In this document: positions 44,110-55,373 of the stretch, in pieces | How the letters are laid out: each line of letters opens with the position of its first letter | How positions within the stretch are numbered: position 1 is the first letter of the stretch | Program-made: the position numbers and the translations under genes | The notes under the pieces: generated by a model | Database searches by the model: none | The model's input: only the letters and a program-made list of their open reading frames with translations | Told to the model about the DNA's origin: nothing | Assembly: GCF_000631985.1 (NCBI RefSeq) | Contig: NZ_JFYN01000003.1 | Coordinates: 141,489 to 205,488, forward strand | Direction: 5' to 3' | Source: Pseudomonas sp. RIT288 | Lineage (GTDB): Bacteria; Pseudomonadota; Gammaproteobacteria; Pseudomonadales; Pseudomonadaceae | DNA length: 64,000 nt

Positions 44110-45432
44110 ATGGTCCGCTTGAGTATGGTCCTGCTCGGTAATGACTTTGTCCGCAAGCGTTGGACCGCGCTGGCGCTGACCGGCATTGTCTGGGGCGCGG
44201 CCGGGGGCGCGATCTTCATCGATGCGCTGGACGGCGTGCTGTATTTTCCGCTGCATGTGTTCGGCTATCTGTTGTTGCTCGAGGCGCTGATCATTCTGCT
44301 GGTGCCGGCACCGCAGACCGGAACCGCCGCCGCTTTGCGCAAGGCGCGCGGTCTGGCGTTCCTGCTGCTCGGACTGTTGATCGTCGACCGGCAGCATGCG
44401 GCCAGCCTGATTCTGGCGCTGCTGTTTGGTGTGGCGTTTCTGCTTGATGGCGGCTTCCGGCTGGCAGCCGCGGTGGTGGTGCGCTTTGTCGGTTGGCAAC
44501 TGTCGCTGCTGACCGGATTGTTCGAAATCGGCTTTGGCCTGTTCATCCTTGAACCGTATCCGACGCTGTACAAGGGCACGGTGCCGTTCTGCATCGGCAT
44601 GAGCATTTTTCTCTCGGGTTGCGCGTTGTTGCGCCAAGCCGTGCGCTTCAGGCACCTGCCGCCGCTGACAAGCCCTGTTGCGCTCGGTGCGCCGGCCAGC
44701 AGCGACGCATTGGTCATTCATGTCTGGACCCCCAGCGGCACCGTCGATGACACTCTGGTGCGCAACCGTCTGCTCAACCGCTATATCGCCGCGGTCGACA
44801 TCAACGGCGTGATCTCGGCCGGCCACGCGGCGCTGGAATGCGGCCCTGACATATACATCAGCCATTACCCGCTGGACGACATCGATCGTTCGGCGGGGGA
44901 TTTCGTGCGCTTGCTGCGGGCGACGCCGAACAACGATGTCGCCGGGCGGTTTCTGCCTGACTATACGGGGGAGGTGGCGGACTGGTGCCCGTCTTCGGTT
45001 CAGGTCAGTTTTGCCCACTACGACGCCCGGCGACTGCAGGCGTTCTGGGCTGAGTATCGACAGAACAGCACGTACAACCTCACCAGCCGCAACTGCTCGA
45101 GTGCTGTCGCCCATAGCCTCGAAGCAGCCCTTGAAGGGGCGATGAATCGGGGGCATTCGAGCATGCTTGACTTCGCCCGAGTGATCCTCAGCCCCGAGTT
45201 CTGGGTGGCGGCTCAGGTGCGTAAACGCGCCGAAGTGATGGCCTGGACGCCCGGTCTGGTGCTCGACTATGCACGGGCGTTGCATGCCGCCATCGAGCCG
45301 GCGCCGCCGGGCTGGCACAGCATGTATGCGGTGGCCCGACGCGCCTGCGGTTATGCGCTGATGGCCTTGCGCGGGCGCGAAGTGCATCCCCTCCAGCCGC
45401 CGGCGGCTGCCCGTCCTTCCGATGAAGTCTGA
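44110..45432 (+). CDS. HdeD-like membrane domain fused to a predicted cysteine hydrolase domain
   Basis: 440 residues. Residues about 18-185 contain six hydrophobic helices in the paired arrangement of HdeD/DUF308 proteins (LFGVAFLLDGGFRLAAAV, LSLLTGLFEIGFGLFIL). After a linker, residues about 200-375 form a soluble domain with SAGHAALECGPDIYISHYPL (His239) and STYNLTSRNCSSAVAHSLEA (Cys329). His before Cys, with an N-C dipeptide opening a helix, fits a circularly permuted NlpC/P60-type cysteine hydrolase. The exact family was not identified. An in-frame TTG at 44095 and an ATG at 44125 are alternative starts. Which side of the membrane carries the hydrolase is not visible. Confidence 0.7.
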   Translation: MVRLSMVLLGNDFVRKRWTALALTGIVWGAAGGAIFIDALDGVLYFPLHVFGYLLLLEALIILLVPAPQTGTAAALRKARGLAFLLLGLLIVDRQHAASLILALLFGVAFLLDGGFRLAAAVVVRFVGWQLSLLTGLFEIGFGLFILEPYPTLYKGTVPFCIGMSIFLSGCALLRQAVRFRHLPPLTSPVALGAPASSDALVIHVWTPSGTVDDTLVRNRLLNRYIAAVDINGVISAGHAALECGPDIYISHYPLDDIDRSAGDFVRLLRATPNNDVAGRFLPDYTGEVADWCPSSVQVSFAHYDARRLQAFWAEYRQNSTYNLTSRNCSSAVAHSLEAALEGAMNRGHSSMLDFARVILSPEFWVAAQVRKRAEVMAWTPGLVLDYARALHAAIEPAPPGWHSMYAVARRACGYALMALRGREVHPLQPPAAARPSDEV

Positions 45433-45454
45433 TCGGCTCTAAACCGAGTTGCTG

Positions 45455-45550
45455 CCATCGCGAGCAGGCTCACTCCTACATCGGATTGCTGATCGACGCG
45501 AAGTCTGTGGTCGCAGGAGATCCCTTGTAGGAGTGAGCCTGCTCGCGATG
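45455..45550. repeat. REP inverted pair
   Basis: CCATCGCGAGCAGGCTCACT and its complement, downstream of the membrane fusion gene. Confidence 0.9.
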
Positions 45551-45619
45551 GTGTTTTTCCATGCAACACAAAAACCCAGTCCACTGGTCAACTAATTACA
45601 AAGCAACCTAACTATTACG

Positions 45620-45674
45620 TTGACATTCGCTGCCTAGGCAGTAACATCTCGACATACATTCACTGCCTAGGCAG
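45620..45674 (+). promoter_or_regulatory. emr promoter with two MarR-type operators
   Basis: -35 TTGACA (45620-45625) and -10 TAACAT (45642-45647) with a 16-bp spacer. The palindrome CTGCCTAGGCAG occupies the spacer (45630-45641) and recurs at 45663-45674, centre to centre 33 bp, about three helical turns. Repressor bound at the first would block polymerase directly. Confidence 0.85.
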
Positions 45675-45689
45675 TTATTAGGTGAGCAC

Positions 45690-46172
45690 ATGAAGCATTT
45701 CACCCCGGACGAATTCAAACACTGCCATCTCGGCCTGTTGCTCGGCCGTGCCGCGCTGCTCAAGGACCGGATCATCGACACCCATATGGAACCCCACGGC
45801 ATCACCGCCGCGCAGTTCAAGGTGTTGATCATCATGGCCCAGTTCGGCGTCGACACCCCGGCCGAGTTGTGCCGGCATCTGTCGCTGGACAGCGGTTCGA
45901 TGACACGCATGCTCGATCGTCTGGAGCAGAAAGGTTTCCTGGCTCGCCAACGCAGCGAAGGTGATCGCCGTCAGGTGCAGCTCAAGCTCACAGAGCAGGG
46001 CCAGCAATTGGCCGATCGCCTGCCATACATCGGTGCCGATGCGATGAATGAACTGGCCGGCGCGATCTCACGCGAAGAGCTGAAGACCCTGGAATACATC
46101 CTCAAGAAAATCCTGCTGGCAGCCGGTGACCCGATCACTATCCAGCGGTTAGGTGAACACAATGAGCGGTAA
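45690..46172 (+). CDS. emrR: MarR-family repressor of the efflux operon
   Basis: 160 residues. Winged helix-turn-helix: ITAAQFKVLIIMAQFGVDTP, LSLDSGSMTRMLDRLEQKGF and the wing RQRSEGDRRQVQLKLTEQG. Length and position match EmrR/MprA-type repressors. It is the first gene of the pump operon, and duplicate palindromes overlap its promoter, so it should repress itself and the pump until a ligand binds. AGGTGAG precedes the ATG. Its 3' end overlaps the next gene by 11 bp. Confidence 0.92.
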   Translation: MKHFTPDEFKHCHLGLLLGRAALLKDRIIDTHMEPHGITAAQFKVLIIMAQFGVDTPAELCRHLSLDSGSMTRMLDRLEQKGFLARQRSEGDRRQVQLKLTEQGQQLADRLPYIGADAMNELAGAISREELKTLEYILKKILLAAGDPITIQRLGEHNER

Positions 46173-47631
46173 AACCTTGCGCAGCAGCCTCACCCTGGTG
46201 CTGTCGGCGATGATCCTCGCCGGCTGCGCCAACTACAGTGGCCTCGACACTCAGGGCAAAAATCTCGACGCGAAAAGCCTGAAAGTCGGCCAGTCGCTCA
46301 ACGGCGTGAATCTGTCGCCGGCCGCGTGGCCAAAAAGCGACTGGTGGACCAGCCTTGGCGATCCGCAACTCGACGGTCTGATCCGCGAAGCGTTGCACGA
46401 CAGCCCGGACATGCAGATCGCTGAAGCCCGCGCGCATCAAGCCAGCGCCGCCGCGTATGCCGCCGATGCCGAGCGCTATCCGACCCTCGACGCCAGCGCC
46501 GGCATCAGCCGTTCGCGGCTGGCCAAGGATCAGGACCCGCGAGGGCAGGGCGATGCTTACGCCACGGTGCGAAACGTCAGCGCCGGTTTCAATTACAACT
46601 TCGACTTGTGGGGCGGCCAGCGTGATGCGTGGGAGGCTGCACTCGGTCAGGCTCGCGCTGCCGAAGTCGATCGTCAGGCAGCGCAATTGACTCTGGCTGC
46701 CGATGTGGCCCGCGCCTACAGCGATCTGGGGCAGGCGCACATCGTTTATGACCTGGCCAACGAAGACCTCAAGCGCACCAGGCAGATGCTCGAGCTGAGT
46801 CAGCGCCGCCTGGGTGCCGGGATCGACAGCCAGTACCAGTTCCAGCAAACCCAGAGTCTGGAAGCCAGTTCCGAAGCCAGCCTGATCGACGCGGAAAAAC
46901 GCTTGAACAGCGCCAAGATCGCCTTGGCTGTGCTGCTCGGCAAAGGCCCGGATCGCGGCAACGAAATTGCTCGGCCGAAAGTCTTGCAAGCCAGCGCCGT
47001 GGCGGTGCCGTCGGTATTGCCGGCGGAACTGCTCGGTCGGCGTCCGGATCTGGTCGCTGCGCGCTGGCGTGTAGAGGCGGCGAGCAAAGACATCGACTCG
47101 GCGAAAACCCGGTTCTATCCGAACTTGAACCTCACGGCTTCGGCCGGTGCGGAATCCTTGTTGGGTGACGCGATGTTCGGTTCGGCCAGTCGTTTCTTCA
47201 ACATCGCCCCGACCATTTCGGTACCGATCTTCGACGGCGGGCGTCTGCGCGCCAACCTCGATGCGCGCGACGCCGATTACGATCTGGCGGTGGCGCAGTA
47301 CAACAAAAGCCTGGTGAAAGCACTGGGCGATGTCAGCGACACGATCAACCAGTTGCGTGACATCGGCCGGCAGATCGGCGCGCAGCAACACGCCACCGAG
47401 ATTGCTCAGGATTCTTACAACACCGTCGTCCAGCGTTACGGTTCCGGCATCGGCAACTACCTGGACGTGCTCAGCATCGAGCAACAATTGCTCCAGGCCC
47501 AGCGTCAGCTGGCCACCCTCAATGCCGAGCAGATCGACCTGTCGATTCAACTGATGCAAGCGCTGGGCGGCGGCTTTCAGGGTGAAACCCTGACCGCAGC
47601 CAACGCCACCCCAGCCACGTCGCACAACTAA
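46162..47631 (+). CDS. Outer-membrane efflux factor, OprM/NodT-type lipoprotein
   Basis: 489 residues. Lipoprotein signal with lipobox LAGC (residues about 19-22), then duplicated outer-membrane-factor repeats: SDWWTSLGDPQLDGLIREAL ... DLWGGQRDAWEAALGQARAA, and LGRRPDLVAARWRVEAASKD followed by FNIAPTISVPIFDGGRLRAN. It forms the trimeric channel for the EmrAB pump. The ATG at 46162 inside the repressor gene is chosen for its AGGTG site; a GTG three codons upstream is possible. Confidence 0.92.
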   Translation: MSGKTLRSSLTLVLSAMILAGCANYSGLDTQGKNLDAKSLKVGQSLNGVNLSPAAWPKSDWWTSLGDPQLDGLIREALHDSPDMQIAEARAHQASAAAYAADAERYPTLDASAGISRSRLAKDQDPRGQGDAYATVRNVSAGFNYNFDLWGGQRDAWEAALGQARAAEVDRQAAQLTLAADVARAYSDLGQAHIVYDLANEDLKRTRQMLELSQRRLGAGIDSQYQFQQTQSLEASSEASLIDAEKRLNSAKIALAVLLGKGPDRGNEIARPKVLQASAVAVPSVLPAELLGRRPDLVAARWRVEAASKDIDSAKTRFYPNLNLTASAGAESLLGDAMFGSASRFFNIAPTISVPIFDGGRLRANLDARDADYDLAVAQYNKSLVKALGDVSDTINQLRDIGRQIGAQQHATEIAQDSYNTVVQRYGSGIGNYLDVLSIEQQLLQAQRQLATLNAEQIDLSIQLMQALGGGFQGETLTAANATPATSHN

Positions 47632-47645
47632 TTCAGGTATTTGTC

Positions 47646-48848
47646 ATGGCCACTGCCGAAAACACTCAAGCTCAAGCCAACACCCCCGACACCGGCAATC
47701 CGCGCAAGCGCAAAGTCATGCTGCTGGTATTGGCCGTTATCGTGCTCCTCGCCTGTGCTGGCGTGTGGGCGTATCACGAATTCATCGGGCGCTTCAACGA
47801 AAGCACCGACGACGCCTACGTCAACGGCAACGTCGTAGAAATCACGCCGCTGGTGACCGGCACCGTGGTCAGCATCGGCGCCGACGACGGTGATCTGGTT
47901 CACGAAGGTCAGGTGCTGATCAACTTCGACCCCAACGACGCTGAAGTCGGCCTGCAAAGTGCTCAGGCAAAACTCGCGCGCACCGTGCGTCAGGTGCGCG
48001 GCCTCTACAGCAACGTCGATGGAATGAAAGCCCAGGTCAACGCGCAACAGGCCGAAGTGCAGAAGGCTCAGGACAACTATAACCGCCGGAAAAACCTCGC
48101 TGCTGGCGGGGCGATTTCCCAGGAAGAACTGTCCCACGCTCGTGACGACCTGACCTCGGCGCAAAACGCCTTGGCCAACGCCAAGCAGCAACTGAAAACC
48201 ACCAGCGCACTGGTCGATGACACCGTGGTTTCGTCGCACCCGGACGTGATGTCCGCCGCTGCCGATCTGCGTCAGGCCTACCTGACCAACGCCCGTAGCA
48301 CCCTGATTGCGCCAGTCACCGGTTACGTCGCCAAACGCACCGTGCAACTCGGTCAGCGCGTGCAGCCGGGCACTGCGCTGATGGCGGTGATTCCGCTGGA
48401 TCAATTGTGGATCGACGCCAACTTCAAGGAAACCCAGCTGCGTGACATGCGCATCGGCCAGCCGGTGGACATCGAGTCCGACATCTACGGCAGCGACGTG
48501 AAATACAGCGGCACCGTCGACAGCCTCGGCGCCGGCACTGGCAGCGCGTTCGCCCTGTTGCCGGCGCAGAACGCCACCGGTAACTGGATCAAGATCGTGC
48601 AGCGTGTGCCGGTGCGGATTCACATCAACGCCGAAGAGCTGACCAAGCACCCGCTGCGGGTCGGTCTGTCGACCAACGTTGAAGTGAACCTGCACGACCA
48701 GAGCGGCCCGGTGCTGGCTCAGCAACCACCGCAAAAGGCTTCGTTCAGCACCAACGTCTACGACCGCCAACTGGCTGAAGCCGACGCGATGATTGCGCAG
48801 CTGATCCACGACAACAGCGCTGCGGTGAGCAAGACCGCGCAACGCTGA
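47646..48848 (+). CDS. emrA: EmrA-type membrane fusion protein
   Basis: 400 residues of the HlyD/EmrA family. One N-terminal membrane helix (VMLLVLAVIVLLACAGVWAY), then FNESTDDAYVNGNVVEITPL, a lipoyl half-motif (GDLVHEGQVLINFDPND), a coiled-coil hairpin about residues 100-200 (QAEVQKAQDNYNRRKNLAAG) and the returning half SHPDVMSAA ... IAPVTGYVAKRTVQLGQRV. It links the EmrB-like pump to the outer-membrane channel. It lies 14 bp after the channel gene. Confidence 0.94.
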   Translation: MATAENTQAQANTPDTGNPRKRKVMLLVLAVIVLLACAGVWAYHEFIGRFNESTDDAYVNGNVVEITPLVTGTVVSIGADDGDLVHEGQVLINFDPNDAEVGLQSAQAKLARTVRQVRGLYSNVDGMKAQVNAQQAEVQKAQDNYNRRKNLAAGGAISQEELSHARDDLTSAQNALANAKQQLKTTSALVDDTVVSSHPDVMSAAADLRQAYLTNARSTLIAPVTGYVAKRTVQLGQRVQPGTALMAVIPLDQLWIDANFKETQLRDMRIGQPVDIESDIYGSDVKYSGTVDSLGAGTGSAFALLPAQNATGNWIKIVQRVPVRIHINAEELTKHPLRVGLSTNVEVNLHDQSGPVLAQQPPQKASFSTNVYDRQLAEADAMIAQLIHDNSAAVSKTAQR

Positions 48849-48860
48849 CCTGCACGGACC

Positions 48861-48950
48861 TTGTAGGAGTGAGCCTGCTCGCGATAGCGGTGGATCAGTC
48901 AAGAAATTTCGGTCTGACACACCGCTATCGCGAGCAGGCTCACTCCTACA
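48861..48950. repeat. REP inverted pair inside the efflux operon
   Basis: TGTAGGAGTGAGCCTGCTCG and its complement, filling the 138-bp gap between emrA and emrB. Confidence 0.92.
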
Positions 48951-48986
48951 GGACTGCGGTGTCCATTAGATTCCAAAGGATTCACA

Positions 48987-50516
48987 ATGAGCAATAACGC
49001 CTCTTTCACGCCGCCCAGCCTGTTGCTCAGCACCATCGGCCTGTCGCTGGCGACGTTCATGCAAGTGCTCGACACCACCATCGCCAACGTGGCGCTGCCG
49101 ACCATTTCCGGCAACCTCGGCGTGAGTTCGGAGCAGGGCACCTGGGTGATCACCTCGTTTGCCGTGAGCAACGCCATCGCGCTGCCGCTGACCGGTTGGC
49201 TCAGTCGGCGTTTCGGCGAGGTTAAGCTGTTTTTGTGGGCGACCATCCTGTTCGTGCTGGCCTCGTTCCTCTGCGGTATCTCCACGTCGATGCCGGAACT
49301 GATCGGCTTTCGCGTGCTGCAAGGCCTGGTGGCCGGGCCGCTGTACCCGATGACGCAGACGCTGTTGATTGCCGTGTATCCCCCCGCGAGACGTGGCATG
49401 GCCTTGGCGTTGCTGGCGATGGTCACGGTGGTCGCGCCGATTGCAGGTCCCATTCTCGGTGGCTGGATTACCGACAGCTACAGCTGGCCGTGGATCTTCT
49501 TCATCAACGTGCCGATCGGCATCTTTGCGGTGATGGTGGTGCGCTCACAACTGGCCAAGCGCCCGGTGGAGACCAGCCGGCAGCCGATGGACTACGTCGG
49601 TCTGATCACGTTGATCATCGGCGTCGGCGCGTTGCAGGTGATCCTCGACAAGGGCAATGACCTGGACTGGTTCGAATCGAACTTCATCATCATCGGCGCG
49701 GCGATTTCGGTGATCGCGCTGGCGGTGTTCGTCATCTGGGAAATGACTGATCAGCATCCGGTGGTCAATCTGCGTCTGTTCGCCTACCGCAACTTCCGCA
49801 TCGGTACGCTGGTGCTGGTGCTGGGTTACGCCGGGTTCTTCGGCATCAACCTGATCCTGCCGCAGTGGCTGCAGACGCAGATGGGTTACACCGCGACCTG
49901 GGCCGGTCTGGCGGTGGCGCCAATCGGCATCCTGCCGGTGCTGCTGTCGCCGTTTGTCGGCAAGTACGCGAACAAGTTCGACCTGCGCCTGCTGGCCGGT
50001 CTGGCGTTCCTCGCGATTGGCCTGAGCTGCTTCATGCGCGCCGAGTTCACCAACGAGGTGGACTTCCAGCACATCGCCCTGGTGCAGTTGTTCATGGGGA
50101 TCGGCGTGGCGCTGTTCTTCATGCCGACCCTGAGCATCCTGATGTCCGACCTGCCACCAAGCCAGATCGCCGATGGCGCAGGCCTGGCGACTTTCCTGCG
50201 CACCTTGGGCGGCAGCTTTGCAGCATCGTTGACCACATGGATCTGGATCCGCCGCGCCGATCAGCATCATGCGTATATGAGCGAAAGCATCAGTACCTTC
50301 GAACCGGCGACTCGCGAGACCTTGAACCATTTAGGCGGCGCGAGCCAATCGGCGTACGCGCAGATGGATCAGATCCTCACCAGCCAGGCGTACATGCTCT
50401 CCACCGTGGATTACTTCACGCTGCTGGGCTGGGGCTTCATGGGGCTGATTCTGATTGTGTGGCTGGCGAAGCCGCCGTTTGCCGCAAAAGCAGGCCCGGC
50501 AGCGTCCGGTCATTGA
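48987..50516 (+). CDS. emrB: EmrB-type DHA2-family MFS multidrug exporter
   Basis: 509 residues, 14 predicted helices. DHA2 signatures: FMQVLDTTIANVALPTISGN (motif D1), the motif A region LTGWLSRRFGEVKLFLWA, LYPMTQTLLIAVYPPARRGM and motif C VVAPIAGPILGGWI. It expels hydrophobic compounds across the inner membrane into the EmrA/channel conduit. AAAGGA precedes the ATG. The REP upstream may lower or stabilise its expression relative to emrA. Confidence 0.95.
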   Translation: MSNNASFTPPSLLLSTIGLSLATFMQVLDTTIANVALPTISGNLGVSSEQGTWVITSFAVSNAIALPLTGWLSRRFGEVKLFLWATILFVLASFLCGISTSMPELIGFRVLQGLVAGPLYPMTQTLLIAVYPPARRGMALALLAMVTVVAPIAGPILGGWITDSYSWPWIFFINVPIGIFAVMVVRSQLAKRPVETSRQPMDYVGLITLIIGVGALQVILDKGNDLDWFESNFIIIGAAISVIALAVFVIWEMTDQHPVVNLRLFAYRNFRIGTLVLVLGYAGFFGINLILPQWLQTQMGYTATWAGLAVAPIGILPVLLSPFVGKYANKFDLRLLAGLAFLAIGLSCFMRAEFTNEVDFQHIALVQLFMGIGVALFFMPTLSILMSDLPPSQIADGAGLATFLRTLGGSFAASLTTWIWIRRADQHHAYMSESISTFEPATRETLNHLGGASQSAYAQMDQILTSQAYMLSTVDYFTLLGWGFMGLILIVWLAKPPFAAKAGPAASGH

Positions 50517-50532
50517 TTGTGCGGTGATCGCT

Positions 50533-50609
50533 AAAAGATCGCAGCCTGCGGCAGCTCCTACAGGGAAACGAATTCCAGTGTAGGAGCTGCCGCAGCTGCG
50601 ATCTTTTGA
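50533..50609. repeat. REP inverted pair
   Basis: AAAAGATCGCAGCCTGCGGC and its complement (one base shorter), between convergent emrB and lpxH. Confidence 0.9.
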
Positions 50610-50618
50610 TCCTGGCTT

Positions 50619-51371
50619 TTAGATCGCGGGAGCGGGCAGGGCTGGCGGTGGGGCGAAGTCGAACGGCGCCAAGGCAAACCCGTTCTCATCCACCTGCAAT
50701 GCCCAACCCTGACGATCCCAGTCCCCCAGCACAATCCGCTTCGCTGCCTGATCGCCGAGCTGCAGCTTGTGAATCGCCGGACGATGGGTGTGGCCGTGAA
50801 TCAGGGTTTTCACCGCGTATTGCTGCATGATCCGCGGAATCTCTTCCGGCGTGACATCGACGATGTCATTGGCCTTCATCCGCGTCTGCGCGCGGCTTTC
50901 GCTGCGCAGCTTGCGCGCCAGTTTGTGGCGGGTGCTCAGCGGCAGGTGGCGCAGGACGAACAGGGTGATCGGGTTGCGCAGGTAGCGCCGCAGTTTCATG
51001 TAGCCCACGTCGCGGGTGCACAGGCTGTCGCCGTGCATCAGCAATACCGGCTCGCCGTAAAACTGCACGACACTCGGATCCTTCAGCAGCGTGCAGCCGG
51101 CTTCTTTGCAGAAAGCCTTGCCGAGCAGGAAGTCGCGATTGCCGTGCATCAGAAAGATCGCCGTGCCGCTGTCGCTCAATTGGCGCAGGGCCTGGCAGAT
51201 GGAACGCTGGAAGGGCGTCATGGCGTCGTCGCCAATCCACGCCTCGAAAAAATCGCCGAGAATGTACAACGCACTCGCCGAGCGGGCGCGTCCGGCGAGC
51301 AAATCCAGAAACGCCCGGGTAATGTCCGGGCGCTCCTCTTCCAGATGCAAGTCTGAAATCAGCAATATCAC
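50619..51371 (-). CDS. lpxH: UDP-2,3-diacylglucosamine diphosphatase
   Basis: 250 residues, calcineurin-like fold. Metal-binding motifs are [47 protein letters not shown] and [12 protein letters not shown]. It releases UMP from UDP-diacylglucosamine to form lipid X in lipid A synthesis, at the inner face of the cytoplasmic membrane. The GTG start overlaps the ppiB stop (GTGA), so the two are translationally coupled, a common gammaproteobacterial pair. Confidence 0.95.
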   Translation of the reverse strand: MILLISDLHLEEERPDITRAFLDLLAGRARSASALYILGDFFEAWIGDDAMTPFQRSICQALRQLSDSGTAIFLMHGNRDFLLGKAFCKEAGCTLLKDPSVVQFYGEPVLLMHGDSLCTRDVGYMKLRRYLRNPITLFVLRHLPLSTRHKLARKLRSESRAQTRMKANDIVDVTPEEIPRIMQQYAVKTLIHGHTHRPAIHKLQLGDQAAKRIVLGDWDRQGWALQVDENGFALAPFDFAPPPALPAPAI

Positions 51372-51874
51372 GCTTCGATGATCTCGGCTTTCTCGATGAT
51401 CACGTCGTCTGCTGGTACGTCCTGGTGGCCGGCCTTGGAAGTGGTGGCAACGCCTTCGATCTTGTCGACGACGTCGGTACCTGCAACCACTTTACCGAAC
51501 ACGGCATAACCCCAGCCCTGAGCGGTCTTGGCGGTGTGGTTGAGGAAGCTGTTGTTGGTGGCGTTGATGAAGAACTGCGCCGAGGCCGAATGCGGGTCCA
51601 TGGTGCGGGCCATGGCCAGGGTGTACTTCTCGTTCTTCAGGCCGTTGTCAGCTTCGTTCTGGATGCTGGCACGCTTGTCTTTCTTTTCCTGCATGCCAGG
51701 CTGGAAGCCGCCGCCCTGGATCATGAAACCCTTGATCACACGGTGAAAGACTACGTTTTCGTAATGACCGGCCTTAACGTATTCAAGGAAGTTGGCAACG
51801 GTGATCGGCGCTTTTTCAGCGTCCAGTTCGATGACGATGTCGCCGTAGTTGGTGGTCAGTTTGACTTGAGTCAT
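51368..51874 (-). CDS. ppiB: Cytoplasmic peptidyl-prolyl cis-trans isomerase B (cyclophilin)
   Basis: 168 residues, no signal peptide. Cyclophilin core: [59 protein letters not shown] and [20 protein letters not shown]. It speeds proline isomerisation during folding. It diverges from glnS and precedes lpxH in an operon. Confidence 0.95.
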   Translation of the reverse strand: MTQVKLTTNYGDIVIELDAEKAPITVANFLEYVKAGHYENVVFHRVIKGFMIQGGGFQPGMQEKKDKRASIQNEADNGLKNEKYTLAMARTMDPHSASAQFFINATNNSFLNHTAKTAQGWGYAVFGKVVAGTDVVDKIEGVATTSKAGHQDVPADDVIIEKAEIIEA

Positions 51875-52139
51875 GATCGGTGCTCTTTTTCAATGAAGCG
51901 TTTTATAAGGAATTCGTGGGTAATGGGACATTTCGGCCCGTTACCGGTTCAGCCCGTGGGCCAAGGTGCGCAGTTTAGCGTGACAGGCGCGAATTTCGAG
52001 GCTGTTTTTCACATCCCGGCGATTAAATGCGCTCCTTTATAGGCCGTGCTCTGTCAGCCCCTTGACAGCATCGGCTATGATAGCGGCTTTGTTTTGTCTG
52101 GCCCCCTTTGCGGCCGCGCACATGTAAGTCAAGGATCCT
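51875..52139. other. Divergent ppiB-glnS promoter region
   Basis: 265 bp without a gene. A TATGAT hexamer at 52076-52081 is a plausible -10 for glnS, but the nearest TTGACA (52062-52067) is too close (8 bp), so the promoter is not assigned. AAGGA lies just before the glnS ATG. Confidence 0.45.
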
Positions 52140-53840
<1,701 letters not shown>

Positions 53841-53862
53841 TTTAGCGTCAAGGAAATATAAA

Positions 53863-55245
53863 GTGCTGACGATCTACAACACGCTCACCAAGAGCAAAGA
53901 AGTCTTCAAGCCGCTGGATGGCAACAAGGTGCGCATGTACGTGTGCGGGATGACCGTGTACGACTACTGCCACCTCGGCCACGGCCGCAGCATGGTCGCG
54001 TTCGACCTGGTGACCCGCTGGTTGCGGTTCAGCGGTTACGACCTGACCTACGTGCGCAACATCACCGACATCGACGACAAGATCATCAATCGTGCCAACG
54101 AGAACGGTGAATCGTTCGAAGCGCTGACCGAGCGCATGATCGCCGCGATGCACGAAGACGAAGCACGCCTGAACATCAAGAAGCCGGACATGGAACCGCG
54201 CGCCACGGATCACATTCCGGGCATGCACGCGATGATCCAGACCCTGATCGACAAAGGCTACGCCTACGCTCCGGGCAACGGTGACGTGTACTACCGCGTC
54301 GCCAAGTTCATGGGCTACGGCAAGCTGTCGCGCAAGAAGATCGAAGACCTGCGCATCGGCGCGCGCATCGAAGTCGACGAGTCGAAAGAAGACCCGCTGG
54401 ATTTCGTGCTGTGGAAAGCCGCCAAGCAGGGTGAGCCGAGCTGGGAATCGCCGTGGGGCGCCGGGCGTCCGGGCTGGCACATCGAGTGCTCGGTGATGTC
54501 CACCTGCTGCCTCGGTGAGACCTTCGACATTCATGGCGGCGGCAGCGACCTCGAATTCCCGCACCACGAAAACGAAATCGCCCAGAGCGAAGCGGCCACC
54601 GGCAAGACCTACGCCAACGCGTGGATGCATTGCGGCATGATTCGTATCAATGGCGAGAAGATGTCCAAGTCCTTGAACAACTTCTTCACCATTCGCGACG
54701 TGCTCGACAAGTACCACCCGGAAGTCGTGCGTTACCTGCTAGTGTCCAGTCACTACCGCAGCGCGATCAACTACTCGGAAGACAACCTCAAGGACGCCAA
54801 GGGCGCTCTGGAGCGTTTCTACCACGCGTTGAAAGGCCTGCCGAGCGTTGCCCCGGCCGGCGGCGAAGCGTTCGTCGAGCGTTTCACCGCGGTGATGAAC
54901 GACGACTTCGGCACGCCGGAAGCCTGCGCGGTGCTGTTCGAGATGGTGCGTGAGATCAACCGTCTGCGCGAGAGCGATCTCGATGCGGCGGCCGGTCTGG
55001 CGGCGCGTCTGAAAGAACTGGCGAGCGTGCTGGGCGTGTTGCAACTGGAAGCCGATGACTTCCTGCAGGCAGGCGCCGAAGGGCGTGTCGATGCGGCTGA
55101 AGTCGATGCGCTGATTGCTGCACGTCTGGCGGCACGCGCCGGCAAGGACTGGGCCGAATCCGACCGCATCCGCGACCAGCTCACCGCCATGGGCGTGGTG
55201 CTGGAAGATGGCAAGGGCGGCACGACCTGGCGTCTGGCTGACTGA
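53863..55245 (+). CDS. cysS: Cysteinyl-tRNA synthetase
   Basis: 460 residues. Zinc/active-site motifs: [17 protein letters not shown] (HIGH form with zinc cysteine), [29 protein letters not shown] and the KMSKS loop (KMSKSLNNF). C-terminal helical anticodon-binding domain. The GTG at 53863 ([14 protein letters not shown]) is preceded by AAGGAA and starts the conserved N-terminus; the frame is open 14 codons further upstream into glnS. A terminator follows. Confidence 0.97.
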   Translation: MLTIYNTLTKSKEVFKPLDGNKVRMYVCGMTVYDYCHLGHGRSMVAFDLVTRWLRFSGYDLTYVRNITDIDDKIINRANENGESFEALTERMIAAMHEDEARLNIKKPDMEPRATDHIPGMHAMIQTLIDKGYAYAPGNGDVYYRVAKFMGYGKLSRKKIEDLRIGARIEVDESKEDPLDFVLWKAAKQGEPSWESPWGAGRPGWHIECSVMSTCCLGETFDIHGGGSDLEFPHHENEIAQSEAATGKTYANAWMHCGMIRINGEKMSKSLNNFFTIRDVLDKYHPEVVRYLLVSSHYRSAINYSEDNLKDAKGALERFYHALKGLPSVAPAGGEAFVERFTAVMNDDFGTPEACAVLFEMVREINRLRESDLDAAAGLAARLKELASVLGVLQLEADDFLQAGAEGRVDAAEVDALIAARLAARAGKDWAESDRIRDQLTAMGVVLEDGKGGTTWRLAD

Positions 55246-55265
55246 TTGCTTGATCGATAAAAAAC

Positions 55266-55290
55266 AAAACCCGCCTTGTGCGGGTTTTTG
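55266..55290 (+). terminator. Rho-independent terminator of glnS-cysS
   Basis: AAAACCCGC-CTTGT-GCGGGTTTTTG, 20 bp after the cysS stop. Confidence 0.92.
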
Positions 55291-55373
55291 TTTATGCGCA
55301 TGGCTCAAGTACTGCAGTGACAGGGCTGATGCCTTCGCGAGCAGGCTCGCTCCTACAGTGGATCGTTGCGCGA

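Noticed and set aside
52062..52081. TTGACA...TATGAT as the glnS promoter
   Set aside because: The two hexamers are only 8 bp apart, far below the 16-18 bp needed.
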